A stretch of 64,000 nucleotides of DNA from Rohdeia mirabilis (GTDB lineage Bacteria > Planctomycetota > UBA1135 > GCA-002686595). A program made the position numbers and the translations under genes. The notes under the pieces were generated by a model. It saw only the letters and a list, made by a program, of their open reading frames with translations, had not been told where the DNA came from and did no database searches. Numbering within the stretch: the first letter of the stretch is position 1; each line of letters begins with the position of its first letter. The stretch spans positions 372,001 to 436,000 of the forward strand of contig CP036290.1 in assembly GCA_007750655.1 (NCBI GenBank), read 5' to 3'. Of this stretch, positions 17,676-26,175 are shown in pieces.

Positions 17676-20330
17676 ATGGTCGCCATGCAGCTCCGAGACC
17701 TCCGCTCCCGCATCTCCTCCGTCCTCGCCGCCGTCCTGATCGCGAGTTCCGTCGCGACCACGCACGCCGTCGCGCAGATCGGCGCGCCCGACGAAGGGCC
17801 CCAGCCGCTGTCCTGGTACCTGCCCGACGACGTCACCTACGACGCGGCGTTCCCGGTCCCGGCCGACGTGCTGGGTTGGGAGATCGGGACCTGGCACGCG
17901 CGGCACGACCAGATCGTGCGTTGGTTCGAGCTGTTGGCGGAGCGTTCGGACCGGATCTCGATCGAGGTCTACGGCCACAGCCACGAGGGCAAGCCGCTGG
18001 TCCTGGCGACGGTGACCTCGCCCGCGAACCACGCGCGACTCGAGGATCTGCGCAGCGCGCACGTCGAAGCGGTCCTCTCCGGCGCCGAGTCGTTCGACGG
18101 TCCGAACGTGGTGTGGATGGGCTACGGCGTGCACGGCAACGAGCCCAGCGCGTCGAACGCGGCGCTGCTCACCGGCTATCACCTGGCCGCGGCGACCGGC
18201 GGCGACATCGACGCCTTCCTCGAGAACACGATCGTGCTGATCGACACGTGTCTCAATCCGGACGGGCACGACCGCTTCGCGCAGTGGGCCAACTCGCACA
18301 AGGGCGTGAACCTCGTGGGCGATCCGGCGCACCGCGAACACCGCGAGGTCTGGCCCGGCGGTCGCACGAACCACTACTGGTTCGATCTCAACCGCGACTG
18401 GCTGCTGCTGACGCACCCCGAATCGCGGGGCCGCATCGAGCGCTTCCACGCCTGGATGCCGCAGGTGCTGACCGACTACCACGAGATGGGGACGGGCGCG
18501 TCGTACTTCTTCCAGCCCGGGATCCCGTCGCGCACGAACCCGCTGACGCCTTTCCGCAACGTCGAGCTGACGCGCGAGATCGCCACGTACCACGCCGCGG
18601 CGCTCGACGACCTCGGGAGTCTCTACTACACCGAGGAGAGCTACGACGACTTCTACTACGGCAAGGGTTCGACGTACCCGGACGCGCACGGCTGCATCGG
18701 CATCCTGTTCGAGCAGGCCAGCTCGCGCGGCCACTTCCAGGAGAACGACTACGGCGGGATCAGTTTCCCGTTCACGATCAAGAACCAGTTCACCACGTCG
18801 CTCTCGACGTTCGCCGCGGTCGACGGGATGCGCGCGAAACTGTCCGACTACCAGCGCAGCTTCTACCGCGACGCGGCTCGCGAAGGCGGCGAGTCCGAGA
18901 TCGGCGGCTACGTCTTCGGGTGCGCCGAGGACCCGCTGCGCGCGCGACGGATGGCGGACCTGCTCGATCGGCACGGCATCGAGGTCGTGGCCGCGACCGA
19001 CGCGCTCGAGGACGAAAGCTACGAGCGCGGTGCCTCGTGGGTCGTGCCGACCGGCCAGCCCCAGTACCGCCTGGTCCGCGCGCTGTTCGAGCTGCGCACG
19101 TCCTGGGACGACAACACCTTCTACGACGTGTCGAGTTGGGCCTTCCCGCTGAGCTTCGGCGTGCAGTACCGCGCGCTCGGTCGCGACGAGCTCGGCGCGG
19201 TCCAAGCCGTCGGCGAGGCGTACACGGAAGCGCGCGGTGGCGGGCTGTTCGAAGGCGAGGAGCGCCCCGTCGCGTGGGCCTTCGAGTGGCACCGTTCCTC
19301 GGCCGCGCGCGCGCTGAACCAGTTGCTCGAGGCCGGCGTCGTGGCGCGCGTCTCGACCCAGGCGTTCGGCGCCTCGACCCAGGGCGACATGCGGACCCGG
19401 TTCGACCGCGGGACGATCGTCGTGCCGCGCGGGATCCAGACGCTCCCGACGACCGAGGTCCGTGCGGCGCTGCGCGATGTGTCGGAGCTCGGCCTCGAGG
19501 TGCGCGCGTTGACCAGCGGCCTCACGTTCGAGGGCCTCGACCTGGGCAGTGGGAACGTGCAGGCCCTGGAGGCGCCGCGGCCGTTGATGCTCGTCGGTGG
19601 GAACGTGTCGGCCTACGAAGCCGGCGAAGTCTGGTTCCACCTGGACCAACGCGTCGGACTCGCGCTGTCGATGGTCGAGCAGGACGACTTCCGTGGCCTG
19701 GATCTCGCGCGCTACACGCACCTGGTGCTCGTGTCGGGCGCCACGTCCGGCTGGGGCGACTCCGAAGAGGAGAAGGTGCGCGACTGGGTGCGCGCCGGCG
19801 GCGTCGTGGTCGCGACCAAGAGTTCGGCCGTGTGGGCGGCGGAGAACCTGATGTCGAACGCGGACGGCGACGACGACGCGAAGGACGAGGACGAGGACGG
19901 CGACTCCGAGCCGCCGGCCTACGCGGACTACGCCCAACTGCGGTCCACCGAGCGCGTCGCGGGCACCATCTTCGAGGCGCGACTCGACCTGACGCACCCC
20001 ATGTGCTTCGGCTACACGCGCGACCGCCTGCCGGTCTTCCGCAACTTCAACTCGACGCTGCCGGAGAGCACGGATCCGTTCGCGGTGCCGCTGCGCTACA
20101 CGGACGCGCCGCTGTTGTCGGGTTTCGCGGCGGACGAGAACGTCGAGCGCATCGCGGGCACGCCCGTTCTGCGGGCCCAGCGCGTCGGCTCCGGCACCGT
20201 GATCGCACTCGTGGACGACCCGCTCTTCCGCGGCGTGTGGGACGGCACCGCCAAACTGTTCGAGAACGCCCTGTTCTTCGGCCGCGCGATCGATCGCACG
20301 GGACCGCTGGGCGAGGAAGCGGGCGAGTAG
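17676..20330 (+). CDS. Secreted M14 family zinc carboxypeptidase
   Basis: The 884-residue protein has a signal peptide (to about VAQ, residue 34) and an M14 metallopeptidase domain in the first half. The zinc ligands are His153 and Glu156 (GVHGNEPS) and His269 (DYHEMG); DLNRDW (237-242) holds the substrate Asn-Arg pair, and ILFEQASSRG probably carries the catalytic Glu. The second half (about residues 420-880) is a GATase1-like or ThuA-like Rossmann region seen in large planctomycete and bacteroidete M14 proteins. It should trim C-terminal residues from peptides in the periplasm or outside. ATG codons at 17676 and 17685 are both possible. The next gene follows after 18 bp. Confidence 0.88.
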   Translation: MVAMQLRDLRSRISSVLAAVLIASSVATTHAVAQIGAPDEGPQPLSWYLPDDVTYDAAFPVPADVLGWEIGTWHARHDQIVRWFELLAERSDRISIEVYGHSHEGKPLVLATVTSPANHARLEDLRSAHVEAVLSGAESFDGPNVVWMGYGVHGNEPSASNAALLTGYHLAAATGGDIDAFLENTIVLIDTCLNPDGHDRFAQWANSHKGVNLVGDPAHREHREVWPGGRTNHYWFDLNRDWLLLTHPESRGRIERFHAWMPQVLTDYHEMGTGASYFFQPGIPSRTNPLTPFRNVELTREIATYHAAALDDLGSLYYTEESYDDFYYGKGSTYPDAHGCIGILFEQASSRGHFQENDYGGISFPFTIKNQFTTSLSTFAAVDGMRAKLSDYQRSFYRDAAREGGESEIGGYVFGCAEDPLRARRMADLLDRHGIEVVAATDALEDESYERGASWVVPTGQPQYRLVRALFELRTSWDDNTFYDVSSWAFPLSFGVQYRALGRDELGAVQAVGEAYTEARGGGLFEGEERPVAWAFEWHRSSAARALNQLLEAGVVARVSTQAFGASTQGDMRTRFDRGTIVVPRGIQTLPTTEVRAALRDVSELGLEVRALTSGLTFEGLDLGSGNVQALEAPRPLMLVGGNVSAYEAGEVWFHLDQRVGLALSMVEQDDFRGLDLARYTHLVLVSGATSGWGDSEEEKVRDWVRAGGVVVATKSSAVWAAENLMSNADGDDDAKDEDEDGDSEPPAYADYAQLRSTERVAGTIFEARLDLTHPMCFGYTRDRLPVFRNFNSTLPESTDPFAVPLRYTDAPLLSGFAADENVERIAGTPVLRAQRVGSGTVIALVDDPLFRGVWDGTAKLFENALFFGRAIDRTGPLGEEAGE

Positions 20331-20348
20331 ACCTCGCCTGCCGAGCGA

Positions 20349-22112
20349 ATGCAGCTCTCCGAGGGGACGCGCGTCGTCCTGAAGGTTCCCGGTGCTGGTG
20401 CCGGCCGGGTCCATCCGGTCGGCGCTGTCGCCGTCGTCGTATCGATCCCGAGCGACTCGGCGCGCACGTACCGGCTGCGGTTCGAGGACGGGGACGAGGC
20501 CAACTTCACCCGCGGCGAGTTCGCCCGCCTGGTCGATGCGCAGGACCCTCGTCAGGGAGGTGCTCGGTCGACGCTGGAAGATCGCGAACTCACCGACTTC
20601 GTCGTCCTGCGCTCCGTGGTGGGCTCGCGCGCCTACGGGCTGTCGAACGACGCTTCGGACGAGGACGTGCGCGGCATCTATTTGCCGCCCACCGAGCGAA
20701 CCTGGTCGCTGTTCGATCCTCCCGCACAGCTCGAGGAGTCGGGGACGGCCGATGCGCCCGCCGATGAAGTGTTCTGGGAGCTGCGCAAGTTCCTCCTGCT
20801 GGCGCTCAAGGCCAATCCGAACATCCTCGAGGTGCTCTGCACGCCGCTCGTCCTGAGTTCCACGCCGCTGGCGGACGAACTGCGCGCGATGCGATCGGCG
20901 TTCTTCTCCAAGCTCGTCTACCAGACCTACTCGGGCTACGTGCTCGCACAGTTCAAGCGCTTCGAGCGCCGCTCGTCGAAGGGTCTCGAGCCGAAGTGGA
21001 AGCACGCGATGCACCTGCTGCGCCTCCAGATCGCCGGCGCCGGCCTCATGGAGACCGGAGACCTCAGGCTCGACGTGGAGGGGGAGGAGCGCGAGAAGCT
21101 GCTCGAGATCCGCGCCGGTGCCTGGAGCCTCGAGCGCGTCGACGACTGGCGCGCGGAGCTCACCGAGCGTTTCGAGCGCGCCTTCAGCGGCACGTCCCTT
21201 CCCGATCGACCCGACTACGAGCGCGTGGAGCGCTTCCTCGTCGGTGCCCGCCGTGCCGCCTGTGTCCCTCCGGCCAGCCTCGCGTCCCCGTGGCGACCGT
21301 CGCCCGCGGCGTCGCGTGCTCCGGCCATCGACGAGCTGCGTGCGAGCGGCATCGAAGCCGAGGCGACGGCGGCCCTCCAGCGCGTCGTCGAAGAATCACC
21401 GCACCCGCTCGTCTTCGCGACCGTGACCGGAGCGCACCTATACGGGTTCCCGTCGCCGGACTCCGACTACGACCTGCGAGGAGCGCACGTCCTGCCCCAC
21501 GCGGCGTTCGGAGGCCTGAGCGATCCGCGTCGGACGATCGAGGTCATGGACCCGGACGGGGAGGTGGATCTCGACCTCGTCTCCCACGACCTGGGCAAGT
21601 TCGCGGCGCTCCTGCTGCGGCCGAATGGAGCCGTACTCGAACAGCTCGCCTCGCCGTTGGTCGTCCACTCGACGGCCCTGCACCGTGAGTTGCTGGACCT
21701 GCTGCCGAAGATCGTGACGAGTCGACACGCGCGTCACTACTCGGGATTCGGCCGGTCGCAGTGGGTGCTGTTCTCGAAGCGCCCGACCGTCAAGGCGCTG
21801 CTCTACGTGCACCGCGCCCTGTTGACCGGGATCCACCTCGTGCGAACGGGTGAAGTGGAGGCGTCGCTGCCGCGGCTCCTGGACGCGGTTCCGTTGCCCG
21901 TGGCTCGGGTGAGACTCCTGGAGGAGCTGCGCGCGCGCAAGATGGAGGGCGACGAGAAGCAGTCGATCGCGACCGACGAGCTGGAGCGCTTCGAAGCCTC
22001 GTACACCTTCCTGCGCGAGCGCCTGGAGGAGGAACGCGACCGCAGTCCGCTTCCAGCCGCACCGAGCTGCCGCGACGAACTCGCCGACCTGGTGCGAGCG
22101 GCGCGCCACTGA
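20349..22112 (+). CDS. Tandem double nucleotidyltransferase (two RlaP/PF10127-type domains) with N-terminal SH3-like module
   Basis: The 587-residue cytoplasmic protein contains two nucleotidyltransferase cores. The first is at residues 80-300 (GSRAYG 92-97 and SDEDVRG 103-109); the second is at residues 345-560 (TGAHLYG 360-366 and SDYDLRG 372-378). Both have the G-x-x-x-YG helix start and an acidic D-x-D metal motif of the pol-beta superfamily RlaP family, which usually occurs as a single domain of about 250 residues. Residues 1-62 look like a small KOW/SH3-like barrel. The first core keeps the classical G-S. The gene starts 18 bp after the M14 peptidase and may be coupled to it. The target is unknown; RNA is likely by family. 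Confidence 0.82.
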   Translation: MQLSEGTRVVLKVPGAGAGRVHPVGAVAVVVSIPSDSARTYRLRFEDGDEANFTRGEFARLVDAQDPRQGGARSTLEDRELTDFVVLRSVVGSRAYGLSNDASDEDVRGIYLPPTERTWSLFDPPAQLEESGTADAPADEVFWELRKFLLLALKANPNILEVLCTPLVLSSTPLADELRAMRSAFFSKLVYQTYSGYVLAQFKRFERRSSKGLEPKWKHAMHLLRLQIAGAGLMETGDLRLDVEGEEREKLLEIRAGAWSLERVDDWRAELTERFERAFSGTSLPDRPDYERVERFLVGARRAACVPPASLASPWRPSPAASRAPAIDELRASGIEAEATAALQRVVEESPHPLVFATVTGAHLYGFPSPDSDYDLRGAHVLPHAAFGGLSDPRRTIEVMDPDGEVDLDLVSHDLGKFAALLLRPNGAVLEQLASPLVVHSTALHRELLDLLPKIVTSRHARHYSGFGRSQWVLFSKRPTVKALLYVHRALLTGIHLVRTGEVEASLPRLLDAVPLPVARVRLLEELRARKMEGDEKQSIATDELERFEASYTFLRERLEEERDRSPLPAAPSCRDELADLVRAARH

Positions 22113-22131
22113 TGCGTCGGCGAATGACTTG

Positions 22132-22159
22132 GGGGCCGAACGAACCCGGGCCCCGTTCG
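22132..22159. terminator. Possible terminator between convergent genes
   Basis: GGGGCC (22132-22137) can pair with GGCCCC (22149-22154), and the overlapping CGAACG/CGTTCG pair (22137-22142 and 22154-22159) gives an alternative fold. It lies between the convergent stops at 22112 and 22241. The pairing is short, so confidence is low. Confidence 0.3.
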
Positions 22160-22240
22160 ACGGTTGCGGATGCAGCCGTCCGACCGAGGGCCCGGAAGTC
22201 GTTCGCAGAGCGTCCGACCCGGTCGTGTTCGTGTCGCGGA

Positions 22241-23185
22241 CTAGCCGGCGTCGCTGGAGCGCCCGTCCTCGACGTGGCTCCCGCGCCCGGTGAGCTGTTC
22301 ACCCAGCGCTTCGGTCCAGTCGTCGACGAGCACGTCCTTGGCACGCGCGAGGTCGAGCGTGCGGATCGGGAAGGGGATCTCGATCGCCGCTTCGTCGAAG
22401 GCGTGCTCGAGCGCGAGGATGACGCCGGTTCGCAGGGCGATGTAGTCGGTGTCGCTCTCGGTGTCGAACCAGACCCGCGCTTCGAAGTCGATCGAGCTGG
22501 CGCCGAAACCGGTTCCCACGAGCTGCGGCGCCGGCTCGGACCGCACGCCGTCGATCTGGCGCAACGCCTTCTCGGCGACCTCGACCGCCTGCTCGAGATC
22601 GGTCTCGTAGGCGACGCCGACGGGTACGTCGAGGCGACGTTTGTCGGTCGCGGTGAGGTTCTCGACCGGGTTCTCGAAGACCTCCTTGTTCGGGATGATC
22701 ACGTGGTGCCCGGTGAAGGTCTCGACCACCGTGTTGCGCAGGTCGATGCGGCGCACGATGCCGAAGATGTCGTTCGTCTCGATCAGGTCGCCGATCACGA
22801 ACGGCCGGCGGAATCCGAGGTACACGCCCGCGATCAGGTTCGCCGCCAGGTCCTGGAACGCAAAGCCGAGAGCCAGTCCGACGACGCCCGCGCCGGCCAG
22901 CAGCGAGAAGATCGCTTCCTTCAGGCCGAGGACGCTCAGCGCGAGAACGGCGCCGACCGCGACGACGGCGATCCGGACGATGGCGGTCAAGAGTCCCGTG
23001 ATCGCGCTCGAATGGGCGACCTTGCCGATGCCCCGCTCGGCGCCGCGCGCGACGAACTTCGACGCGACGCCGAAGACGATCACCACCAGGAAGGCGACGG
23101 CGGCGTTCGGCAGGTTGGCGATCGCCGCGTCGTACCACGCGTTCAGGCGTTCGATCAGAGGCTCGAGTTCTTCGTTCCAGTCCAT
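22241..23185 (-). CDS. mscS: Small-conductance mechanosensitive channel
   Basis: The 314-residue protein is an MscS channel. A short N-terminal region and transmembrane helices at about residues 28-45, 63-88 and 92-125 are followed by the conserved pore helix rich in Gly and Ala (GLALGFAFQDLAANLIAG, 103-120), the SM-like beta domain (VIGDLIETNDIFGIVRRIDL) and the C-terminal alpha/beta domain. It opens on membrane tension to release solutes during hypo-osmotic shock. Its length is close to E. coli MscS. It lies downstream of a DUF1328 gene on the same strand, separated by a strong hairpin, so it probably has its own promoter. Confidence 0.93.
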   Translation of the reverse strand: MDWNEELEPLIERLNAWYDAAIANLPNAAVAFLVVIVFGVASKFVARGAERGIGKVAHSSAITGLLTAIVRIAVVAVGAVLALSVLGLKEAIFSLLAGAGVVGLALGFAFQDLAANLIAGVYLGFRRPFVIGDLIETNDIFGIVRRIDLRNTVVETFTGHHVIIPNKEVFENPVENLTATDKRRLDVPVGVAYETDLEQAVEVAEKALRQIDGVRSEPAPQLVGTGFGASSIDFEARVWFDTESDTDYIALRTGVILALEHAFDEAAIEIPFPIRTLDLARAKDVLVDDWTEALGEQLTGRGSHVEDGRSSDAG

Positions 23186-23250
23186 CGTCGGGTGTTGGTC
23201 GTGCTCGTCGTGCGAGTGCTGGTGTCGGTGGCGATCGGGCGGGAACGCAC

Positions 23251-23283
23251 CCGGCCGGATCGAGGTGGTCTCGATCCGGCCGG
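23251..23283 (-). terminator. Strong hairpin after the DUF1328 gene
   Basis: CCGGCCGGATCGAG (23251-23264) and CTCGATCCGGCCGG (23270-23283) are perfect 14-bp arms with a 5-nt loop. On the minus strand the hairpin lies 60 bp past the DUF1328 stop and 65 bp before the MscS start, so it should end the upstream transcript. Confidence 0.65.
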
Positions 23284-23343
23284 CGCGTCACCGCTCAGCG
23301 CGACCGCGGGCGGGGAGTCTTCGTCGTCGGAGGGCGGGCGCGG

Positions 23344-23514
23344 TCAGGCCGTTGTGCTCGCACCCTTGCCGCGCAGGACGTTGACCACGATCAGCACGAG
23401 GGCGACGACGAGCAGGATTCCGGCGATGTCGATGGCGAGCGAGTAGACGCCGGAGAAGCCGAGGACGCCGGCGATGAGGGCGAGGACGAGGAAGGTGACG
23501 ATCCAATTCAGCAT
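23344..23514 (-). CDS. DUF1328 family small membrane protein (YtjA-like)
   Basis: A 56-residue protein, MLNWIVTFLVLALIAGVLGF and onward, with two membrane segments (about 4-20 and 26-46) and a positive C-terminal tail (VLRGKGASTTA). Length, the initial MLxW and the GxLGFxG...IA.I..ILLVV.. pattern match DUF1328/YtjA, a widespread family often found among envelope-stress and osmotic-stress genes. Its biochemical role is unknown. It lies between the MscS gene and a helical lipoprotein on the same strand, which supports an envelope-stress setting. Confidence 0.88.
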   Translation of the reverse strand: MLNWIVTFLVLALIAGVLGFSGVYSLAIDIAGILLVVALVLIVVNVLRGKGASTTA

Positions 23515-23631
23515 GGGTCCGTTGGGTGAGAGTCTGGGGGCGCGGCGCGCGCAGGGCGGCCTCGGGGGGTCACGCGCTCGCGTCGATGACGGGGCGCGCG
23601 GTGAGGGATGGAAGGAAGGGGAGTTGGGCGA

Positions 23632-24015
23632 TCAGGAGTCGAGCGCGCCGTCGATGTCGTCACCGAGGCGTTCGAGGCCGTCGACCACCGCATCGCGGGC
23701 GTCGCGCCAGGCATCGCCGGTGGCGTCGCCCATCTCCTCGAGCTTCTGTTCGAGGGCGGCAATGCGCTCTTCGAAGGCGTCCGACGAGGAGTCCTGGGCG
23801 GACTCGGCTCGCTCCTTCAGCGCCGAGAGCGCGTCCCGCGTCGAGTCGGCGAAGGCGTCGTACTGATCGGCCGTGTAGTCGGTGAGGTCGTCCCAGGCGC
23901 GCTCGGTGTGTTCACCGGCGCCCTCGAGGGCCTCGGCGTCGGAGGAGCAGCCGGTCAGGGCGAACAGCGGCAGGGTCGCGGCGAGGACGGTCGTGGCGAT
24001 GGCGTGGTGCTTCAT
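23632..24015 (-). CDS. Small helical lipoprotein
   Basis: The 127-residue product has a signal peptide with lipobox LTGC (Cys at about residue 23). The mature part is almost entirely amphipathic helix with regular Ala, Asp, Glu and Leu (DAFEERIAALEQKLEEMGDA), like apolipoprotein or YtxH-like stress proteins. It probably lies as a coiled coil between the membrane and another layer. The 117 bp to the DUF1328 gene downstream show no terminator, so co-transcription is likely. Confidence 0.78.
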   Translation of the reverse strand: MKHHAIATTVLAATLPLFALTGCSSDAEALEGAGEHTERAWDDLTDYTADQYDAFADSTRDALSALKERAESAQDSSSDAFEERIAALEQKLEEMGDATGDAWRDARDAVVDGLERLGDDIDGALDS

Positions 24016-24169
24016 GGCTCCGGTGCAGGTTGGGCCGAGCGGGAGTCGCTCGACGACGTGCCCCTTTTGCGAGCCGCGTGCCAACGCCTCGGCGCGCGGC
24101 CAGAACTCCATTTCTACAAGGTGGTTGCGTTCAGATCTGGACTCGGCAGGCCACTCGAGCGCGCCGGGC

Positions 24170-24215
24170 TTTCGGGCCCAGGCACCCGACCTGGGTCGGG
24201 TTGTTGGGCCCGAAA
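24170..24215. promoter_or_regulatory. Nested two-tier perfect palindrome
   Basis: An outer perfect 11-bp inverted repeat (TTTCGGGCCCA 24170-24180, TGGGCCCGAAA 24205-24215) encloses an inner perfect 7-bp one (ACCCGAC 24184-24190, GTCGGGT 24195-24201), with 3-nt spacers on both sides. It lies in the 388-bp divergent gap between the lipoprotein (start 24015) and the beta-helix gene (start 24404). It is too far from either stop to be an ordinary terminator. An operator or a small structured RNA is possible. Nothing else in the gap is recognised. Confidence 0.4.
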
Positions 24216-24403
24216 TCCACGGACATACCCCTCCGTGACGGCCCTGGCTCAGCGGCACGACCGGTCTCGGATCGAGCACTGGATCTGGATCGGACGCCCG
24301 ATCGTCCGGCAGTCCCTAGGCTCGGGGCGTGGCGGCTCCGACGGGCGGAGCCGCGCGAGCCCCCTCAGCACCCCAGGTCCCACTCTCCTCCCGAGGATTC
24401 GCC

Positions 24404-25759
24404 ATGGACATCACCATCCGACGCGTCGCCGCAGCTCTTGCGGTGCCTTCACTCCTCTGCGCCTCGGCCTTCGCCCAGCTCACCGTGGGCCCGGCCGGCA
24501 GCGGAGCCACCTTCGACCAAGTCTCGGACGCGCTCGCGGCCGCTGCGCCCGGAGCCGTGATCCACGTGGCCGCCGGCGTCTACGAGCCCTTTGTCGTCGA
24601 CCGGGACGTGTCGATCGTCGGGGCGGGCTCCGATCAGAGCTTCGTGGCCTGGCCGGCCAACTCGACGGTCAGCGGCATCGCCGTGAACGGAGTGTCCGCG
24701 GGGGAGACCGTCCGCATCAGTGGCTTCGGTCTCGACTCGGCCACGAACGCCAGCGTGAACGTCCCGCGCATCCATCTCAGCCACTGCGATGGCCGCGTGG
24801 AACTCGTGGACCTGCGCTCCCTGACACTCGAGTCGACCGCCGCCAACTTCTGGGGCTTCACCGCGCTCGGCATCGCAGACTGCGACGCGGTCGTTCTGCA
24901 GGGTGTCGAAGCCCGTGGGAGCCACGGTGCGTTCGGCGGGACGCTCGTCGGCAGCGGGGGCACGGCAGGGTCGATCGTCGCCAGTCGCGTGTGGCTGAGC
25001 GGGTGTCTCTTCGCCGGAGGCCACGGTGGCGACGGCGGCGGAGGCGAGGCGCTCGTGATCACCGACGGCTCGTTCGTGGAGGTCAGCCGCAGCGAAATGC
25101 TCGGCGGCAACGGTGGCGCCCACTTCGGCTTCGAATGGTGGGACATCTACAGTTTTCAAGGTGAGCACGCGATCCTGACGACCGATTCGCGACTCGTCAT
25201 TGTGGACAGCACCGTCATCGGTGGAGACGGAAGTCAAACCTCGGACCAGGACTGGTCAGGCGGAGGACCTGCCATCCGCACGGGGAACGGGACCGACCTG
25301 CGCTACTCGCCGAACTCCGAGCTGCGCTCGGGCGCCAACGGGATCGGCGAGTACCAGGCCGGATTCGACATCCAGAACCACGGCGTTGCGAGCGTGACGG
25401 TCGTCGCTGAGACCGAGAACCGTCCGACGCTGCGGATGTCGCCGCCGCTCGTCGCACCAGGTGACGTGACTGCGATCGAGGCGACCGGCCGCGCGGGTGC
25501 GGTCCACGCCGCGTACGCCGCGCTCTCAGGGTTGGTGCCGCTCGAGGTTCCCGGCATGGGCATGTTCGTGCACATCGACCCGCTGATCGCCTTCCCCGTC
25601 GCGATCCTCGTGCTCGACGGGAGCGGTACGACCAGCACCCAGCTCGTCGTCCCGCCGTTCGCGGCGCTCGCCGGGCTCGAGCTGGTCCTGCAGTCGCTCG
25701 ACGTGGACATCAGCGCACTGCGGATCAGCAACCCCGCGCTCCTGACCGTCCGGCAGTGA
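24404..25759 (+). CDS. Secreted right-handed beta-helix protein
   Basis: The 451-residue protein has a signal peptide (MDITIRRVAAALAVPSLLCA, cleavage near AFAQ). It begins with the typical Ig-free beta-helix opening TVGPAGSGATFDQVSDALAA...GAVIHVAAGVYEPF, as in secreted pectate-lyase-like proteins. Repeated coil rungs follow with V/I-x-V spacing and Gly/Asn turns up to about residue 330. The C-terminal ~110 residues are a separate beta domain common in planctomycete exported proteins. No lyase catalytic residues are evident, so carbohydrate binding or a structural role is as likely as catalysis. Confidence 0.8.
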   Translation: MDITIRRVAAALAVPSLLCASAFAQLTVGPAGSGATFDQVSDALAAAAPGAVIHVAAGVYEPFVVDRDVSIVGAGSDQSFVAWPANSTVSGIAVNGVSAGETVRISGFGLDSATNASVNVPRIHLSHCDGRVELVDLRSLTLESTAANFWGFTALGIADCDAVVLQGVEARGSHGAFGGTLVGSGGTAGSIVASRVWLSGCLFAGGHGGDGGGGEALVITDGSFVEVSRSEMLGGNGGAHFGFEWWDIYSFQGEHAILTTDSRLVIVDSTVIGGDGSQTSDQDWSGGGPAIRTGNGTDLRYSPNSELRSGANGIGEYQAGFDIQNHGVASVTVVAETENRPTLRMSPPLVAPGDVTAIEATGRAGAVHAAYAALSGLVPLEVPGMGMFVHIDPLIAFPVAILVLDGSGTTSTQLVVPPFAALAGLELVLQSLDVDISALRISNPALLTVRQ

Positions 25760-25782
25760 CCCGGTAGCACGCACGAACGCGA

Positions 25783-25817
25783 GCGGCGCCGCACCGAACG
25801 AATCGGTGCGGCGCCGC
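25783..25817. terminator. Strong bidirectional terminator hairpin
   Basis: Perfect 15-bp arms (25783-25797 and 25803-25817) with loop ACGAA lie between the convergent beta-helix gene (stop 25759) and SelW-like gene (stop 25845). It is symmetrical and could stop transcription from both sides. Confidence 0.65.
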
Positions 25818-25844
25818 CGTGCGTTCAGGTGGGAGGACCGACGC

Positions 25845-26087
25845 TCAACGCAGCGCGTCCATCTCGATGAAGCGGTTCGGGATCTCCTGGTAGGCCGGGA
25901 AGCGCTTCTCGCGCAGCTTGCTGAAGATCAGTTGGCCGTCGCGGCTGACCTCGAAGGCGCCGTTGTCGCCCTTCACCACGTCGAAGGTGAAGTCGGTGTC
26001 GGGGAAGACGCCTTTCAACTCGGCGACCAGACCGGTCGCCTGCGGGAGGTAGTTTCAGCGGACGCAGTATTCGATGCGGATGTCCAT
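25845..26087 (-). CDS. SelW/Rdx-family thioredoxin-like selenoprotein (in-frame UGA = Sec11)
   Basis: Reading TGA at 26055-26057 as selenocysteine gives an 80-residue protein starting MDIRIEYCVRUNYLPQA. This is the SelW/SelT/SelH (Rdx, PF10262) opening, where I-E-Y-C-x-x-C/U sits on the first beta strand, here CVRU (residues 8-11). The rest (TDFTFDVVKGDNGAFEVSRD...LIFSKLREKRFP) fits the fold and normal length, ending at TGA 25845. A hairpin directly after the TGA has the bacterial SECIS form (26022-26040). No downstream start could give a protein with the redox motif. The family acts in thiol redox in the cytosol. A pseudogene is unlikely because the TGA falls exactly on the active-site position. 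Confidence 0.87.
26022..26040 (-). promoter_or_regulatory. bSECIS-like hairpin of the SelW-like gene
   Basis: On the minus-strand mRNA, GGCGACC pairs perfectly with GGUCGCC around the loop GGUCU. Counting U of the UGA as 1, the loop covers positions 25-29, with GU at 26-27. Bacterial SECIS hairpins sit directly after the UGA inside the coding region and need a G, usually GU, in the apical loop. The CCGGUCUGG core is identical to the one in formate dehydrogenase of this window. Confidence 0.75.
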
Positions 26088-26175
26088 GGTCTCGATGGGG
26101 TGGAGGTCGAAGGACGGAGCGGGCGAGCTCGATCCTAGGTGTTCGGCAGCCGAGCTCCAGCCTTCGGATCGCTGA

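Noticed and set aside
14075..21014. Very long minus-strand open frames (14075-17836 and 17556-21014)
   Set aside because: They are antisense to the phytase-like, M14 and nucleotidyltransferase genes and are Arg/Gln/His-rich without any domain.
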